A stretch of DNA of 64,000 nucleotides from Demequina sp. TMPB413 (GTDB taxonomy: Bacteria > Actinomycetota > Actinomycetes > Actinomycetales > Demequinaceae), in contig NZ_CP096184.1 in the NCBI RefSeq assembly GCF_020447105.2, positions 744,001-808,000 on the forward strand, given 5' to 3'. The position numbers and the translations under genes were made by a program. The notes beneath the pieces were generated by a model. The model had not been told where the DNA came from and ran no database searches. It saw only the letters and a list, made by a program, of their open reading frames with translations. Below, piece after piece: positions 51,806 to 62,014 of the stretch; the stretch's first letter is position 1; every line of letters begins with the position of its first letter.

Positions 51806-52564
51806 ATGAGCGACTTCGATATCAGCGGCAAGACCATGGTGATTACCGGCGCTACGAGCGGAATCGGTAGGGGCTTGGTCGACTACTTCGTGGACCGCGG
51901 CGCGGTGGTTGGGGCGGTCGGCGGCCATGAGGAGACGACGGAGCGGCTCAGGCACGAGTTGGCTCAGACGGGGCGTACGGCGCAGGCGTACGCTGCCGAT
52001 CTGCGCGACGTGGCCAATATTGGACCACTCTTCGACCGAATCGCGGCGGATCTCGGGAGTATCGACGTCTTGGTGAACAACGCGGGTATGGGGCGGCCCA
52101 TCGCGGCGATCGACGTCACCGTTGAGGACTGGGACACGATGATGGACCTCAACCTCAGAGCGGCGTTCTTCTGCGCGCAGGCCGCAGCGCGCCACATGCT
52201 TCCCCGCGGCTACGGCCGCATCATCAACATGAGTTCCCAGATTTCCGTCGTGGCGAACCAGGATGAGGTTGTGTATTGCGCCTCTAAGGGCGGCCTGAAT
52301 CAAGTGACAAGGACGCTCGCCATCGAGTGGGGCGGCGCGGGCGTCGTCGTGACAGGGGTGGCGCCTACGTTTACGTACACGGCAGGCACTGCGGAGCGCC
52401 TCGACACCCCCAGCTTTCGTGACGCCGTGCTATCGAAGATCCCTCGCGGACGCTTCGCCACGATTGACGACATCGCGGCAGCCGTGCAGTACCTCGCGAG
52501 TGACGCAGGGGAGATGGCCAACGGGTCGACGCTCATGGTCGACGGAGGGTGGACGGCCGTGTGA
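51806..52564 (+). CDS. Short-chain dehydrogenase/reductase (SDR)
   Basis: A 252-residue NAD(P)-dependent oxidoreductase from ATG 51806. It shows the cofactor motif ITGATSGIGRGLVDYF, the NNAG motif VLVNNAGMGRPIA and the catalytic Ser...YxxxK in NMSSQISVV and VVYCASKGGLNQV. The C-terminal NGSTLMVDGGWTAV is typical of FabG-like classical SDRs. The substrate is unknown. The longer reading upstream would enter the RNase P RNA gene and is not used. Confidence 0.9.
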   Translation: MSDFDISGKTMVITGATSGIGRGLVDYFVDRGAVVGAVGGHEETTERLRHELAQTGRTAQAYAADLRDVANIGPLFDRIAADLGSIDVLVNNAGMGRPIAAIDVTVEDWDTMMDLNLRAAFFCAQAAARHMLPRGYGRIINMSSQISVVANQDEVVYCASKGGLNQVTRTLAIEWGGAGVVVTGVAPTFTYTAGTAERLDTPSFRDAVLSKIPRGRFATIDDIAAAVQYLASDAGEMANGSTLMVDGGWTAV

Positions 52565-52653
52565 GGGACGGCGGTCAAGGTCCATCCCCATGCATGTGGG
52601 CTTTTGAGAGTGGGGCGAGTGATCCTCGGCGGAAGGTCCGTTAAGGTCGCATC

Positions 52654-53037
52654 ATGAACAAACGGGAGTTCGAGCGAGTGCAGTCGCACTTCCCTGTGGA
52701 GGTGGAGTGCGGCGGCAAGACAGTCGCGGGCGAGACGCGCGACATCGGATTCGCTGGTTTGTGGTTGCCGACGTCCGATCCCTTCGCTGAGCGGGCAGAA
52801 GGCACAGTGACCGTTCACCTTGCCGAGACGATCAAGATCCGCGCCAAGGGCCTGGTGGTTCGCTCTGAGGACGACGGCTTCGCTGTCCAGTTCCTCGAGT
52901 TGCTCGACCTCGAAAGTTACGGCCACTTGCGCAATCTGATCCTCTACAACTCCTCCGACCCTGCGACGGTTGACGAAGAGATCGACAGGCACTTTCGTCT
53001 GCGCAATGGCACCGCGCCGCGGCTTCCTTGCGAGTAG
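52654..53037 (+). CDS. PilZ domain protein
   Basis: A 127-residue protein with the cyclic di-GMP pattern RxxxR (REFER, residues 4-8) and a (D/N)xSxxG-like segment, TRDIGFAGLWL, in which Gly replaces Ser. The rest is a beta-barrel (HFPVEVECGGKTVAG, IKIRAKGLVVRSEDDGFAVQ). It probably senses c-di-GMP, but the changed Ser may lower affinity. It stands alone; no pilus or flagellar gene is nearby. Confidence 0.82.
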   Translation: MNKREFERVQSHFPVEVECGGKTVAGETRDIGFAGLWLPTSDPFAERAEGTVTVHLAETIKIRAKGLVVRSEDDGFAVQFLELLDLESYGHLRNLILYNSSDPATVDEEIDRHFRLRNGTAPRLPCE

Positions 53038-53161
53038 CGCGGCGTCACTCTAGTCCCTAGTACCCAGGACTTTCGTAGGAGTTTCGTCCGGGGTTTCACC
53101 CCACAAATGCCCGGTAGGGTATCGCTGGGTACGAGTCCGTCGATGCGAAGAGGCCAGCACC

Positions 53162-54781
53162 ATGTCCGAAGTGAGCGCGAAGCGCACCGGGGCCGAAGAC
53201 GCCGCCGCCCCGATGACCCTGGGGATCCCCGCTGAGACCAAGAAGGGCGAGCGGCTCGTGGCGGCGAGCCCCAAGACGGTCGGTCAGCTAGTGGCCCTTG
53301 GCTACGAGGTCATCGTCCAAAGTGGCGCAGGCCAGCAAGCGACGTTTACCGACGAGGATTACGCCGACGCTGGAGCCACGGTCGGTGACGCGAAGGCGGC
53401 GTGGCGCGCAGACATCGTGACGGCTGTGAACGCGCCGGGCAAGACGCAGCTCGCCAAGATGCGCAAGGGGTCGATCCTGATCTCGATGATGAGCGCGCCG
53501 TCCAGCCCCGACTACATCGCCGACCTCGCCGAGCGCGGCATCACAGGAATGGCGCTCGACGCTGTTCCGCGCATTTCGCGGGCCCAATCGATGGACGTGC
53601 TGTCGACGATGTCAAACGTCGCGGGTTATCGCGCCGTCATCGAGGCGGCTGAGAACTTCGGTGGCATGTTCACGGGACAGGTGACGGCGGCGGGCAAGAC
53701 GCCCCCGGCCCACGTGTTCGTCATTGGCGCGGGCGTGGCGGGCCTTGCGGCGATCGGTACCGCAGCCAGCCTTGGGGCTCAAGTACGTGCCTTCGACGTT
53801 CGACCGGAGGTGGGGGAGCAGATCGAGTCGATGGGCGCGACCTTCGTACAGGCGGAGGCGGCCCAGCAAGAGGTGTCTTCCGACGGCTACGCGAAGGAGC
53901 TCTCGAAGGAGCAAGAGGCGCTCACCGCGGCCATGTACGCGGAGGAAAGCGCCAAGGCCGACGTCGTGATCACCACCGCGCTCGTGCGTGGCAAGGCCGT
54001 GCGCACCATCTCAGCCGAGATGGTCGCCGCCATGAAGCCTGGATCCGTCATCATCGACCTCGCTGCCATTGGTGGCGGCAACTGCGAGCTGACCGTCCCC
54101 GGCGAGCGCATCGTCACCGACAACGGCGTGACGATCGTGGGGTACACGGATCTGACCAGCAGGATGCCGCAACACACCTCGCAATTGTTCGGAACCAACA
54201 TCGTCAACGTCATGAAACTGATGACCCCAGGCAAGGACGGAACGGCCGTCCTCAACTTTGACGACGAAGTGGTGCGCGGCATGACCGTCGCGCACGCAGG
54301 CGAGGTCATGTGGCCGCCGCCGCCGGTGAATGTGTCGGCCGCAGCGGCTGCCGAGGAAGCGCCGTCGGTGCCGCCAGCGACGTCCATGAGCCCAGAAGAG
54401 CAAGCCAAGGTCCTCGCCGAGGCTGCCGCGAAGAAGGCCACAAGGCGCATGGTCACTTCCGGAATTGCGGCTGCACTCGTGGTGCTCGCCGTGTCGTTCT
54501 CGCCGTTGTCGTTCGTGTCTTACTTCACGATCTTCGCGCTCGCCGTGGTGGTGGGCTTCTACGTCATCTCTGGCGTCTCGCACTCCCTCCACACGCCCTT
54601 GATGGCGCAGACAAACGCGATCTCGGGGATCATCCTGGTGGGCGCTCTCTTGCAACTCGGGTCCACCAACATCGCGGTACTCGTCATGTCGTTTGTGGCG
54701 GCGGCAATCGCCTCCATCAACATCTTCGGCGGCTTCCTCGTGTCCTACCGAATGCTCGGCATGTTCCGAAAGGAGGCCTGA
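53162..54781 (+). CDS. pntA: NAD(P) transhydrogenase alpha subunit
   Basis: A 539-residue protein. The NAD-binding domain shows [20 protein letters not shown], the Rossmann motif [20 protein letters not shown] and [20 protein letters not shown]. It is followed by a Pro/Ala linker (about 393-440) and four C-terminal membrane helices ([20 protein letters not shown] and following). Domain dI and the first membrane part are thus fused, as in E. coli PntA. With PntB it couples proton flow to hydride transfer from NADH to NADP, making NADPH for lipid synthesis. Confidence 0.95.
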   Translation: MSEVSAKRTGAEDAAAPMTLGIPAETKKGERLVAASPKTVGQLVALGYEVIVQSGAGQQATFTDEDYADAGATVGDAKAAWRADIVTAVNAPGKTQLAKMRKGSILISMMSAPSSPDYIADLAERGITGMALDAVPRISRAQSMDVLSTMSNVAGYRAVIEAAENFGGMFTGQVTAAGKTPPAHVFVIGAGVAGLAAIGTAASLGAQVRAFDVRPEVGEQIESMGATFVQAEAAQQEVSSDGYAKELSKEQEALTAAMYAEESAKADVVITTALVRGKAVRTISAEMVAAMKPGSVIIDLAAIGGGNCELTVPGERIVTDNGVTIVGYTDLTSRMPQHTSQLFGTNIVNVMKLMTPGKDGTAVLNFDDEVVRGMTVAHAGEVMWPPPPVNVSAAAAAEEAPSVPPATSMSPEEQAKVLAEAAAKKATRRMVTSGIAAALVVLAVSFSPLSFVSYFTIFALAVVVGFYVISGVSHSLHTPLMAQTNAISGIILVGALLQLGSTNIAVLVMSFVAAAIASINIFGGFLVSYRMLGMFRKEA

Positions 54782-54786
54782 CAGCC

Positions 54787-56232
54787 ATGACCATCATCGG
54801 ACTGATTCAGGGCCTGTACATCGTGGCAGGCATCATGTTCATCCTGTCGCTCGCCGGGCTGTCAAAGCAGAGCACGGCGCGAGGCGGCAACCTCATCGGC
54901 ATCATCGGCATGGCGCTCGCGCTCCTCGCCACGGTGGGCTACTCGATCTACTTGTCGGCGGAATTCCCTGAGGACAGGCAGCCCGTGTGGTTGACGGCCC
55001 TCCTGATCGCCGCGGTCTTGGCCATCGGCGCCGCCGTGGGCACGCCTATCGCCCGCCGCGTCGAGATGACGCAAATGCCAGAACTGATCGCTGCCTTCCA
55101 CTCCTTCGTTGGCCTCGCCGCGGTGCTCGTCGGCATCAACTCCTACATCGCCGACCATGGCGGCGGCTCCGTCCACCTCGTCGAGGTGGCGCTCGGTGTC
55201 CTGATCGGCGCGTACACCTTCACGGGATCCGTCGTCGCGTACCTGAAGCTCTCCGCGAAGATGAGCTCTGCCCCCCTCGTGCTTCCGCAACGCAACCTGC
55301 TGAACGTCGGCGCATTCGCGCTGTTCCTTGCCCTGATGATCTGGCTGGTGTCCCTCGGCGAGGGAAACCAGACGCTCGGCGTGGTGCTGGTCGTGGCGAT
55401 GACCGTGATCGGCTTCGCCCTCGGATGGCACATGGTGGCCGCTATCGGCGGCGGCGACATGCCCGTGGTGGTCTCCATGCTCAACAGCTACTCCGGCTGG
55501 GCGGCGGCAGCGGCAGGCTTCTTGCTTGGTAACAACCTGCTGCTCATCACCGGCGCGCTCGTCGGCTCCTCCGGCGCAATCCTCAGCTACATCATGTGCC
55601 GCGCCATGAACCGCTCGTTCATCTCGGTGATTCTTGGCGGATTCGGTTCTGACGGTGGTGCGCCGGCCAAGGACGATGGCGGCCCAGAGGGGGAGTACAC
55701 CGAGATCTCCGTCGAGGGCGCGGCCGAAGCGCTCGCTACGGCCAGGTCGGTCATCATCACTCCCGGCTACGGCATGGCCGTAGCGAAGGCTCAATACCCG
55801 GTAGCGGAGCTCACGTCGCGCCTGCGCGCAGCCGGTGTGACAGTACGCTTCGGCGTGCACCCCGTTGCGGGACGCCTGCCTGGCCACATGAACGTGCTGC
55901 TCGCAGAGGCGAGGGTGCCCTACGACATCGTCCTCGAAATGGACGAGATCAACGACGACTTCTCTGACACCGACGTCGTGCTCGTGATTGGCGCCAACGA
56001 CACCGTCAACCCCGCTGCCAACGACGACCCGTCGTCGCCCATCGCGGGAATGCCAGTGCTCGAGGTGTGGAAGGCCCGCCACGTCATCGTCTTCAAGAGG
56101 TCCATGGCGACCGGCTACGCAGGCGTGCAGAACCCGCTGTTCTTCAAGGACAACGCGGACATGCTGTTCGGCGACGCGAAGACTCAGGTGGAGGCCATCG
56201 TCGCGGCCCTGCCCGTCGCTCAGAAGGTCTGA
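54787..56232 (+). CDS. pntB: NAD(P) transhydrogenase beta subunit
   Basis: A 481-residue membrane protein from ATG 54787 ([20 protein letters not shown]), 5 bases after pntA. About nine membrane helices carry the proton channel ([20 protein letters not shown], with a His conserved in the family). The C-terminal NADP domain shows [40 protein letters not shown] and [20 protein letters not shown]. The longer frame reaching into pntA is a shadow. Converges with the FNT gene. Confidence 0.95.
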   Translation: MTIIGLIQGLYIVAGIMFILSLAGLSKQSTARGGNLIGIIGMALALLATVGYSIYLSAEFPEDRQPVWLTALLIAAVLAIGAAVGTPIARRVEMTQMPELIAAFHSFVGLAAVLVGINSYIADHGGGSVHLVEVALGVLIGAYTFTGSVVAYLKLSAKMSSAPLVLPQRNLLNVGAFALFLALMIWLVSLGEGNQTLGVVLVVAMTVIGFALGWHMVAAIGGGDMPVVVSMLNSYSGWAAAAAGFLLGNNLLLITGALVGSSGAILSYIMCRAMNRSFISVILGGFGSDGGAPAKDDGGPEGEYTEISVEGAAEALATARSVIITPGYGMAVAKAQYPVAELTSRLRAAGVTVRFGVHPVAGRLPGHMNVLLAEARVPYDIVLEMDEINDDFSDTDVVLVIGANDTVNPAANDDPSSPIAGMPVLEVWKARHVIVFKRSMATGYAGVQNPLFFKDNADMLFGDAKTQVEAIVAALPVAQKV

Positions 56233-56248
56233 TCGACGCCTCTCGTTT

Positions 56249-57127
56249 TCACGGTTGCTCGGGCGGAGTGCCCACGCTGCCTTCACGACCAGTGAGTCGG
56301 CGCAAGTACTTCCGATCGTCGTTCGCGTACGCGTAGTACAGGCCAATCAAGACGCCGCCGCCGACGAAGTTTCCCAGCAAGACGATGCCGACTTGGGCGA
56401 GGGCCGCGCCGACGTTGAGCCCTCCTTGGAGGCCGACGATGCTGAACAACACTGTGTTGGCTACGGAGTGCTCGAAGCCGACAAACGCGAACACAAACAC
56501 GCTCACGATCATCACGAATGACTTGGTGACGTCGTCCTTGATGAGGCCGTTGTAGACCAGCAAGATGGCCAGATTGATCATGAAGTTACACAGGATGGCG
56601 CGCACAAAGAGGTCGGACCAGCCCGCGAGGCCGCCAGCCACGAACTCCAACTTGTGCTCGACTCCAGCGTCGATCTGGGTGCCGACGGCGCCGTCGCCCA
56701 GCGTCGACCCCAACACCAGGATCGCGACGGCGAGGCCGCCCACAAAGTTGCCCCCGTAACACAAGACGAGAATTCGCAGTGACCGCCAGGCGGTGACGCG
56801 TCGGTAGTAGCCGCCGATCGACACGATCATCATGTTGGACGTGAGCAACTCTGAGCGGCTGTAGTAGATGAACACGAGGGCAACTCCGAAGACGAGACCG
56901 CCCACCATGCGGCCGATGCCCGACCAGTCCTCGCCGCCTGCCTGGTAGAACGCGCTCAAGACCGCGTAGTACGTGAGGTACATGACGCCGATGATGACGC
57001 CAGCCATTCCGGCTCTCATCAGGTACACGCGCGCCAGGCCACCGCTCATGGCCGACTTCGTGTCGAGCGCGTCGATCACGGTGGAGATGAAGTGTTTGCC
57101 AGGGAACAGCGCGCTCTGATCGGTCAT
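56249..57127 (-). CDS. Formate/nitrite transporter (FNT) family protein
   Basis: A 292-residue protein with six membrane helices and the FNT pattern: SRSELLTSNMMIVSIGGYYR (ELFTGN-like), CYGGNFVGGLAVAILVL, ILCNFMINLAILLVYNGLI and VGFEHSVANTVLFSIV, then GNFVGGGVLIGLYYAY. FNT channels move formate, nitrite or hydrosulfide with protons. The central His of GFEHS is present. The substrate cannot be read; no nitrite reductase or formate enzyme is adjacent. Confidence 0.88.
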   Translation of the reverse strand: MTDQSALFPGKHFISTVIDALDTKSAMSGGLARVYLMRAGMAGVIIGVMYLTYYAVLSAFYQAGGEDWSGIGRMVGGLVFGVALVFIYYSRSELLTSNMMIVSIGGYYRRVTAWRSLRILVLCYGGNFVGGLAVAILVLGSTLGDGAVGTQIDAGVEHKLEFVAGGLAGWSDLFVRAILCNFMINLAILLVYNGLIKDDVTKSFVMIVSVFVFAFVGFEHSVANTVLFSIVGLQGGLNVGAALAQVGIVLLGNFVGGGVLIGLYYAYANDDRKYLRRLTGREGSVGTPPEQP

Positions 57128-57227
57128 GGGACAACGGTACTCACGTCGAAGTACCAGGGGCTCCGATTTGGTCCTCTTCGGCGTGCTGAGCGCGCAGAAG
57201 CGCGGATCGCGGGGTTACCCTCGCCAG

Positions 57228-58466
57228 GTGAACACACCGGGCGGCGGGGGCCGACACGATGGCGACGGCAGACCAACGGGACCGCGCAGGCCGATGCCGC
57301 CGTCCATTCCCCCTAAGGGGCGCCCCACACCGCCTGCTGTTCCGCCGCGCAGGGAGCCCTTGCGCGATCGCGGTAGCGCTGCACCTCAGCGAAGCGGAGG
57401 CGCACGACGCCCAGCGCAGGGCGGCGCTGGGGCTCAGCCCCGCCGTTCCCCAGCCGATGGCGTTCCCGTCGTGCGTCGGGCGCCCGGCGGCGCAGACGGG
57501 TCGGGCGCCGGCCAGCAGGCTCGCCGCCCAGCGCCGCGCAAGCGCCACCGCATCCGCACGGCGCTGCTGAGCCTCGTAGCGGTCTTCGTGATTGCGCTCG
57601 GCTCTCTGTGGTGGTGGGTCGAGGGCAAGATTTCCCATGTGGACGCCCTCAGCGGCGCGCCGGGGACCCCTGGCCAGACCTACTTGATCGTGGGCTCCGA
57701 CTCGCGCGAGGGTTGGGGAGAAGACGGCACGGTGGGCGCTCGCACCGACACGATAATGCTCGTCCATCAACCCGAGAGCGGGCCGACGGCGATGATCAGT
57801 ATCCCGCGCGACACCTACGTCGAAATCCCCGGTTACGGGGCGAGCAAGGTCAACGCAGCCTTCGCGTACGGAGGGCCGCAACTGCTCGTGCAGACCGTTG
57901 AGCAACTCTCGGGCCTCACGATCGATCGTTACATCGAGGTCGGTTTCCTTGGCGTCACCGGCATTGTCGACGCTGTGGGGGGAGTCGAGCTGTGTTACGA
58001 CCGCAGCGTCAACGATCCGTACAGCACCTTGGTGTGGGAGGCAGGCTGTCACCAGGCGGACGGTGCGACGGCGCTCGCCTTCTCCCGGATGCGGTACGAA
58101 GACCCGCTCGGCGATATCGGGCGCACCGCCCGTCAGCAACAGGTCGTCTCGGCGGTGGCAGAGAGCGTCCTCACCCCGTCCGTGGTGCTCAACCCCACCA
58201 AGCTACTTCCCGTGGCGTCGACGGGCCTCGACTCCTTCAGGGTCAACGACGGCACGGGTGCGCTCGATTTGGTCAGGATGGCGAGGGTGGTCAACGCGGC
58301 CAGAAGCCCTGACGCCGTGACGGGCACGCCGCCGATCGCGAGTCTCGACCATCGGGTGGAAGGTGCTGGCTCGACGGTGTTGCTCGACCCCAACACGATC
58401 GAGGAGTTCTGGCGCACCATCGAGGTAGGCGGCTATCCGCCCGGCACCCAGGTGGGCGGGATCTAG
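57228..58466 (+). CDS. LytR-CpsA-Psr family cell-wall ligase
   Basis: A protein of about 412 residues. A long disordered Pro/Arg/Gly-rich cytoplasmic stretch precedes one membrane helix (TALLSLVAVFVIALGSLWWW). The extracellular LCP domain shows TYLIVGSDSREG, ARTDTIMLVHQ, MISIPRDTYVEIPGYG followed by SKVNAAFAYGG, and RMRYEDPLGDIGRTARQQQ, with the Arg/Asp residues that bind polyprenyl-phosphate substrates. Such proteins attach teichoic acids, arabinogalactan-like or other polymers to peptidoglycan. The start is uncertain: GTG 57228 is chosen; no ribosome site is seen. Confidence 0.88.
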   Translation: MNTPGGGGRHDGDGRPTGPRRPMPPSIPPKGRPTPPAVPPRREPLRDRGSAAPQRSGGARRPAQGGAGAQPRRSPADGVPVVRRAPGGADGSGAGQQARRPAPRKRHRIRTALLSLVAVFVIALGSLWWWVEGKISHVDALSGAPGTPGQTYLIVGSDSREGWGEDGTVGARTDTIMLVHQPESGPTAMISIPRDTYVEIPGYGASKVNAAFAYGGPQLLVQTVEQLSGLTIDRYIEVGFLGVTGIVDAVGGVELCYDRSVNDPYSTLVWEAGCHQADGATALAFSRMRYEDPLGDIGRTARQQQVVSAVAESVLTPSVVLNPTKLLPVASTGLDSFRVNDGTGALDLVRMARVVNAARSPDAVTGTPPIASLDHRVEGAGSTVLLDPNTIEEFWRTIEVGGYPPGTQVGGI

Positions 58467-58497
58467 CGAGTTCCTCGCGCGAGGACCCGAGGCAACG

Positions 58498-59367
58498 TCA
58501 CAAGGTGGGGTAATCGGGCAGAGAGGCGCTCAGGCCCCAGCGAATTGCGCGTGTCGCGAGGGCGCCCCCCACAGGGCCGACGACGCTGTTGGCGCCACCG
58601 CCCACCTGCAGTTCAGTTCGCGCCCAGGCCGGGAGCAGAGCAACGGCGCCCGCCGCCATGAGCGAGTAGGGCACCTTTGCCGCGGCTGGCAACGGCGGCT
58701 CGTGGAGCAGAAAGCGGGTCGTGTCGAGCGCCGCGGGCGTGGCCTTGAGTTCCGGCCGATACGACTCGAGGCAATCGGCGAGACCAGCGACGGTCGTGGG
58801 CACGTCGGTGGCGCCAAGGGCGCTGGCGACCCGCGCCGCCTGCGCCAGGTACTCGTCGGCGCGCTCTGGGGTCAAGGGCTTTGCACCGTAGCGTTGGTGA
58901 GCCGACAGGAATGAGTCGGCCTCGGCCACGTGGACCCACCTCAGCAAGTGAGGGTCGCTCGCGTGATACGGCCTGCCGTCTGGCGCCTTGCCACGTACCC
59001 TGTCGTGAATGGTCCGCACGCGCTCGATCATCGCCTCCGCGTCGTCGGCAGCGCCGAACGTCGTCATCGCGATGAAGGTCGAGGTCCGCTCGAGGCGGCC
59101 CCACGGATCGCCTCTGTAGCCCGAGTGTCCGGCAACGCCGGCCATGGCGAGCGGGTGGAGGGCCTGCAACAGCAAGGCCCTCAAGCCGCCCACCCACATG
59201 GAAGCGTCGCCGTGGACGCGCCGAATGGCGCTGCCCTGCGGAAACCACCGAGGCCCCGGAGTGCCGTGGACGCGTTCCCGCGCGGCATGGCCGTCCTTGC
59301 CGGCCACCCTGGCGAACAAGGCCTCGCCCACTCGCGCGCGGGTTCTCGTGAGGGGGTTTGAACTCAT
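58498..59367 (-). CDS. Oxygenase MpaB/DUF2236 family protein
   Basis: A 289-residue protein from ATG 59367 (MSSNPLTRTRARVGEALFAR). The family pattern is RRVHGDASMWVGGLRALLLQ, ALHPLAMAGVAGHSGYRGDP and HLLRWVHVAEADSFL, containing His residues that hold heme b in studied relatives (latex-clearing protein and MpaB'). The reaction here is unknown. It lies on the minus strand between the LCP and glycogen phosphorylase genes. Confidence 0.87.
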   Translation of the reverse strand: MSSNPLTRTRARVGEALFARVAGKDGHAARERVHGTPGPRWFPQGSAIRRVHGDASMWVGGLRALLLQALHPLAMAGVAGHSGYRGDPWGRLERTSTFIAMTTFGAADDAEAMIERVRTIHDRVRGKAPDGRPYHASDPHLLRWVHVAEADSFLSAHQRYGAKPLTPERADEYLAQAARVASALGATDVPTTVAGLADCLESYRPELKATPAALDTTRFLLHEPPLPAAAKVPYSLMAAGAVALLPAWARTELQVGGGANSVVGPVGGALATRAIRWGLSASLPDYPTL

Positions 59368-59411
59368 TGTCCCAGTATCACCCCGCCGCTTGGCGGGGCC
59401 TGCCACATGCT

Positions 59412-61886
59412 CTAGGACGTCTGGCGAATGGGCCGTGCGCCCCAAATGCGATCCAGGTAGTCCTGGATCGATCGGTCGGAACTGAAGTAACCGGTGCGGG
59501 CGACGTTCAGGACGGCCGAGCGGCTCCACGCCTCGTGGTCGAGGTATGCGGCCTCCACACGCGACTGGGCGTCCATGTACGAACGGAAGTCGGCTAGGGC
59601 CATGAACCGGTCGCGCTCGGTGAGCGAGGCGAAGATCGACGCGACGGCGCCGCCCTTGTCACCGTTCGTGAACAGCCCCGACGCGATGAGGTCGAGTGCG
59701 GCCTTGAGCTCTGGGTCGGACTCGTAGTAGGTGCCAGGGTCGTACCCGCTCGCCTGCAACGCCGCCGCTGCAGGCTCGTCCATGCCGAACAAGAAGAAGT
59801 TGTCATCGCCGACGAGCTTGCGAATCTCGACGTTGGCGCCGTCATCGGTTCCCACGGTGAGCGCGCCGTTGAGGGCGAACTTCATGTTGCCCGTACCCGA
59901 GGCCTCCTTGCCAGCCAAGGAGATCTGCTCAGAGAGATCAGAGGCAGGAATCAGCTTCTCGGCAAGAGTCACGTTGTAATTGGCAGGGAAGGCTACCTTG
60001 AGACGGCCCTTGAGCGAGGCGTCGGCGTTGATGGTGCGACCCACCGCATTGATGAGCTCGATCGTCTCTTTGGCGCGCACGTAACCAGGTGCTGCCTTCG
60101 CGCCGAACACGAAGGTGCGCGGGGTGACGCTGTCGAGCGGAACGCGACCGGAGCGAATGCCCTCGTAAAGCGACACGATGTGAAGGAGCTTGAGGCTCTG
60201 ACGCTTGTATTCGTGCAGGCGCTTCACCATCGCGTCCACCATGGCGTCTCCCGCAATCTCAATGCCATCCCTTGCGGCGAGCACGTCGGCGAAGTGCTGC
60301 TTGTTGGCGGCCTTCACCTCGCGGAAGCGGAGCCTGAACTCCGCATCGTCAGCGAGCGGCTCCAACTCACGCAGCCGCTCAAGGTCGGTGATCCAGCCGT
60401 CGCCGATCGCCTCGGTGATGAGCGAAGACAGGCGCGGGTTCGACAGTCGCACAAAGCGGCGAGGGGTCACCCCGTTGGTCACGTTCGTGAACTTCTCCGG
60501 CCACAGTTGAGCGAAGTCGTGGAGCACCTTTTCCGCCAGGAGTTCAGAGTGGAGCTCGGCGACGCCGTTGACCTTGAACCCCGCGACGGTGGCCAAGTGG
60601 GCCATGCGTATGGCGCGCACTGGCTGTTCAGCGATGATCGACATGCGGCGCATGCGCAGGATGTCGTCTGGGTAGCGATCTTCGACCTCTTCCAGGAACT
60701 CCTCGTTGATGCGGTAGATGATCTCCAAGTGGCGGGGCAGTAGCTTGCCCAAGAGATCCACTGGCCACACTTCGAGCGCCTCGGGCAAGAGGGTGTGGCA
60801 CGTGTAGGCGAAGATCTTCTGGCAGACGGCCCAGGCGTCGGCCCATTCCCAGCCGCGCTCATCGATCAGCATGCGCATCATCTCTGGCACCGCAATAACG
60901 GGGTGAGTGTCGTTGAGCTGCCAGGTGATGCGGTCCGGCAAACGCTTCAGGTCGAAGTCTTCCGGGAGGACGTTTTCCAGGAAGTCGCGAATGGAGGCGG
61001 CGACAAAGAAGTACTGCTGCTGGAGGCGCAGTTCCTTACCTTGAGGCGTGGAGTCTTCCGGGTACAGCACCTTGGAGATGTTCTCGGCAAACGTGCGGGC
61101 GCGCACCGCCTCGACGTAGTCGCCCGAGTTGAAGGTCTGGAGATCGAACTCCCTGGTAGCGCGAGCGGACCACAGGCGCAGCGTGTTGACGCGGCCGTTG
61201 CGATAGCCAGGCACCATGTAGTTGTACGGCACCGCAGTGACGCGCCAATCAGGCGTCCACGTCCGCGCGCCGTCGGGACCGCCGTCGGCCGGGCCCGTGC
61301 TACCGCCAAAGCCCACCTCGACGGAGTTTTCCGGGTGAGGGATCTCCCACGGCGACCCCAACCGCAGCCAGTGGTCGGCCCGTTCTACTTGCTTGCCGTC
61401 TTCAAAGGTCTGGCGGAAGATGCCGTACTCGTAGCGAATGCCGTAGCCAATCGAGGGAACGTCAAGGGTCGCGAGTGAGTCGATGAAGCACGCCGCGAGT
61501 CGCCCCAGCCCGCCATTGCCGAGACCGGGCTCGATCTCTGCGCTTCGCAATTCGTCGAGGCTGACGCCCAGGTTTGCGAGCGCCTGCGACGCAATCTCCT
61601 CGAGGTCGGCCGCCAACATGCTGTTCTCAAGTTGCGGTCCCAGGAGGAACTCGGCGGACAGGTACGCGACCACCTTGGCTTGATCGCGGTACTGGTTCCG
61701 CAGGGTCTCGAGCCACTGCGTGGTCAGGTAGTGGCGAACCGTTCGCGAGAGAGCCAAGTACTTGTCGTTGACCGAAGCGCGATCGAGGTCGACGCCTTGG
61801 CCGAAGTTGAGCTCACGAAGAAACTCGTGGGTGAAACTCTCCACGGTGTAGATGCGGCCGGAGACGGGGGGATTATTGGCGTTCAC
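59412..61886 (-). CDS. glgP: Glycogen/maltodextrin phosphorylase
   Basis: An 824-residue PLP enzyme from GTG 61886 (VNANNPPVSGRIYTVESFTH). Strong motifs include VVAYLSAEFLLGPQLENSML, EPGLGNGGLGRLAACFIDSL, WQLNDTHPVIAVPEMMRML, VTNGVTPRRFVRLSNPRLSS and the PLP site EASGTGNMKFALNGALTVGT (the Lys binds PLP). It releases glucose-1-phosphate from stored glucan. A LacI-type operator stands about 100 bases upstream (61987-61998), so expression probably depends on a sugar-sensing repressor. Confidence 0.95.
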   Translation of the reverse strand: MNANNPPVSGRIYTVESFTHEFLRELNFGQGVDLDRASVNDKYLALSRTVRHYLTTQWLETLRNQYRDQAKVVAYLSAEFLLGPQLENSMLAADLEEIASQALANLGVSLDELRSAEIEPGLGNGGLGRLAACFIDSLATLDVPSIGYGIRYEYGIFRQTFEDGKQVERADHWLRLGSPWEIPHPENSVEVGFGGSTGPADGGPDGARTWTPDWRVTAVPYNYMVPGYRNGRVNTLRLWSARATREFDLQTFNSGDYVEAVRARTFAENISKVLYPEDSTPQGKELRLQQQYFFVAASIRDFLENVLPEDFDLKRLPDRITWQLNDTHPVIAVPEMMRMLIDERGWEWADAWAVCQKIFAYTCHTLLPEALEVWPVDLLGKLLPRHLEIIYRINEEFLEEVEDRYPDDILRMRRMSIIAEQPVRAIRMAHLATVAGFKVNGVAELHSELLAEKVLHDFAQLWPEKFTNVTNGVTPRRFVRLSNPRLSSLITEAIGDGWITDLERLRELEPLADDAEFRLRFREVKAANKQHFADVLAARDGIEIAGDAMVDAMVKRLHEYKRQSLKLLHIVSLYEGIRSGRVPLDSVTPRTFVFGAKAAPGYVRAKETIELINAVGRTINADASLKGRLKVAFPANYNVTLAEKLIPASDLSEQISLAGKEASGTGNMKFALNGALTVGTDDGANVEIRKLVGDDNFFLFGMDEPAAAALQASGYDPGTYYESDPELKAALDLIASGLFTNGDKGGAVASIFASLTERDRFMALADFRSYMDAQSRVEAAYLDHEAWSRSAVLNVARTGYFSSDRSIQDYLDRIWGARPIRQTS

Positions 61887-61986
61887 ACCACAAAACTTAG
61901 CGGCTCTCGGGCGACACGAAACCCCATTTCTGGGGATGTTTTCGCGGTTGGTCCAAGTACCTGGGGTGATGCACCGGCACGGTAAC

Positions 61987-61998
61987 GCAAGCGCTTGC
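61987..61998. promoter_or_regulatory. LacI-family operator upstream of glgP
   Basis: GCAAGCGCTTGC is a perfect palindrome with the central CG of LacI/GalR-family operators and flanking AAC/ATT. It lies between glgP and the GNAT gene, 101 bases before the glgP start. The regulator gene is not in the window. Confidence 0.65.
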
Positions 61999-62014
61999 AT
62001 TCGGTCGCGGAGTA

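Noticed and set aside
54862-56346. Minus-strand frame of 494 codons
   Set aside because: Mirror of pntB; His/Asp/Arg-rich composition with no domain.
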